The notes under the pieces: model-generated
What the model saw: the letters and a program-made list of their open reading frames with translations, nothing else
The model's database searches: none
What the model was told of the DNA's origin: nothing
From: Pholiota molesta
Taxonomy: Eukaryota; Basidiomycota; Agaricomycetes; Agaricales; Strophariaceae
DNA length: 11,811 nucleotides
Assembly: GCA_014925825.1 (NCBI GenBank)
Contig: JACGCK010000601.1
Span: 1-11,811 of the forward strand
Direction of reading: 5' to 3'
Program-made: the position numbers and the translations under genes
Shown here: positions 10,130-11,811 of the stretch, one piece after another
How positions within the stretch are numbered: the first letter of the stretch is position 1
How the letters are laid out: the number at the start of each line of letters is the position of its first letter

Positions 10130-10721
10130 TGGTTTGGTATCTTCAAAGGATAGATAGGTGCGATTCAGCCAGCTTGTACACTGCCCGTGGTAGAATATAT
10201 ACTCTGAGTTCGCTGACGGCTAGGTTGAAGTTCCGTTCTGCCTCCACAATTTTCAACGTGATTATCGCAGGAGGTGTATTTACACCCGGTGTCCGGAGCT
10301 TTGGGGAAACTTGGTGTTCATGTACAGGAGGGGTTTGGGAGGGTGGCTGATGATAAGTCGATCAACTTCAGCAATTTCGAATAATGCATTCCCACTCGTC
10401 AATGTCGTCATACGCCCTATCAATCGTTCAGATTTCTTTTCAGCGGAGAGTCACGCAAGCTATTCTGTCATCAATGTAGTCGAGCAAATACATATGGTGT
10501 GGAAGTCATATACATAAAGTATGCTATCTAATGTCTACACTAACACTATCAAGTATTTTTTTTGGTGGATGAGTGGCCTGCATTCGGGTCAAGTCGGACG
10601 GCAAAAGCCGTGTCTTGTTATTAACGATGTTTTAGCCCATTGACGGCACCAGCGTCTAGCTCAAAAAACCTTTCGCTGCTTCCTTCGCCTGTCCTCGTCG
10701 AATCTTCGATCCACCATTATC
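10130..10721. promoter_or_regulatory. Divergent promoter region, PEX11 / fumarase
   Basis: Nearly 600 bases between divergent start codons. Open frames at 10129-10350 and 10311-10517 have no family likeness. A short inverted repeat, GGTGTA-TT-TACACC, lies at 10273-10286 and could bind a dimeric regulator. A run of eight T's is at 10556-10563. Both products serve acetate or fatty-acid carbon use, so shared control is plausible but not shown. Confidence 0.45.

Positions 10722-11811
<1,090 letters not shown>

Noticed and set aside
10129..10517. Plus-strand frames in the PEX11/fumarase gap as small genes
   Set aside because: No family match, no splice structure, and the ATG overlaps the PEX11 start on the other strand.

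Overview
This window looks like nuclear DNA of a filamentous basidiomycete, most likely an agaricomycete. Every gene with a recognisable family is a eukaryotic housekeeping gene. The genes are split by about 41 short introns of roughly 45-73 nt with GT...AG ends and CTAAC/CTGAC-like branch points. Gene spacing is tight and there are no bacterial-type operons. One gene carries what I believe is a mushroom-typical DUF6697 domain. I see no mobile element, CRISPR array, tRNA or rRNA.

Layout. 1-243 (+): 3' end of the dihydrolipoamide acetyltransferase (E2) gene of pyruvate dehydrogenase. 558-2557 (+): nine-exon gene for a coiled-coil protein with a C-terminal DUF6697-like domain. 3039-4537 (+): KAE1, the tRNA t6A synthase subunit. 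4634-5734 (-): GT8 glycosyltransferase, convergent with KAE1. 6024-6403 (-): ribosomal protein S28. 6780-8247 (-): mitochondrial lipoyl synthase. 8518-8881 (+): CMC1, a twin CX9C cytochrome oxidase assembly factor, divergent from lipoyl synthase. 9060-10129 (-): PEX11, peroxisome proliferation, convergent with CMC1. 10722-11811 (+): 5' part of fumarase, divergent from PEX11 and running off the window.

Functionally the set leans to mitochondrial carbon metabolism: E2 carries the lipoyl group, lipoyl synthase builds it, fumarase is in the TCA cycle and CMC1 serves complex IV. The order looks like ordinary fungal gene packing rather than a dedicated cluster.

The strongest unexpected signal is a series of frame breaks. 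Seven of the nine genes, most of them essential, need 1-2 missing bases restored at about 20 sites to match their families. Every one is a loss, never a gain, and most sit in or beside short homopolymers. RPS28, the E2 tail and fumarase downstream of 11041 are clean. The simplest reading is uncorrected deletion-type errors of a long-read assembly, so exon joins below are given across these breaks and the genes are called as CDS, not pseudogenes. Real biological oddities are an ATG-only first coding exon in RPS28, a GC-AG intron in lipoyl synthase, and a GT8 intron flanked by a direct repeat that suggests its origin by duplication.
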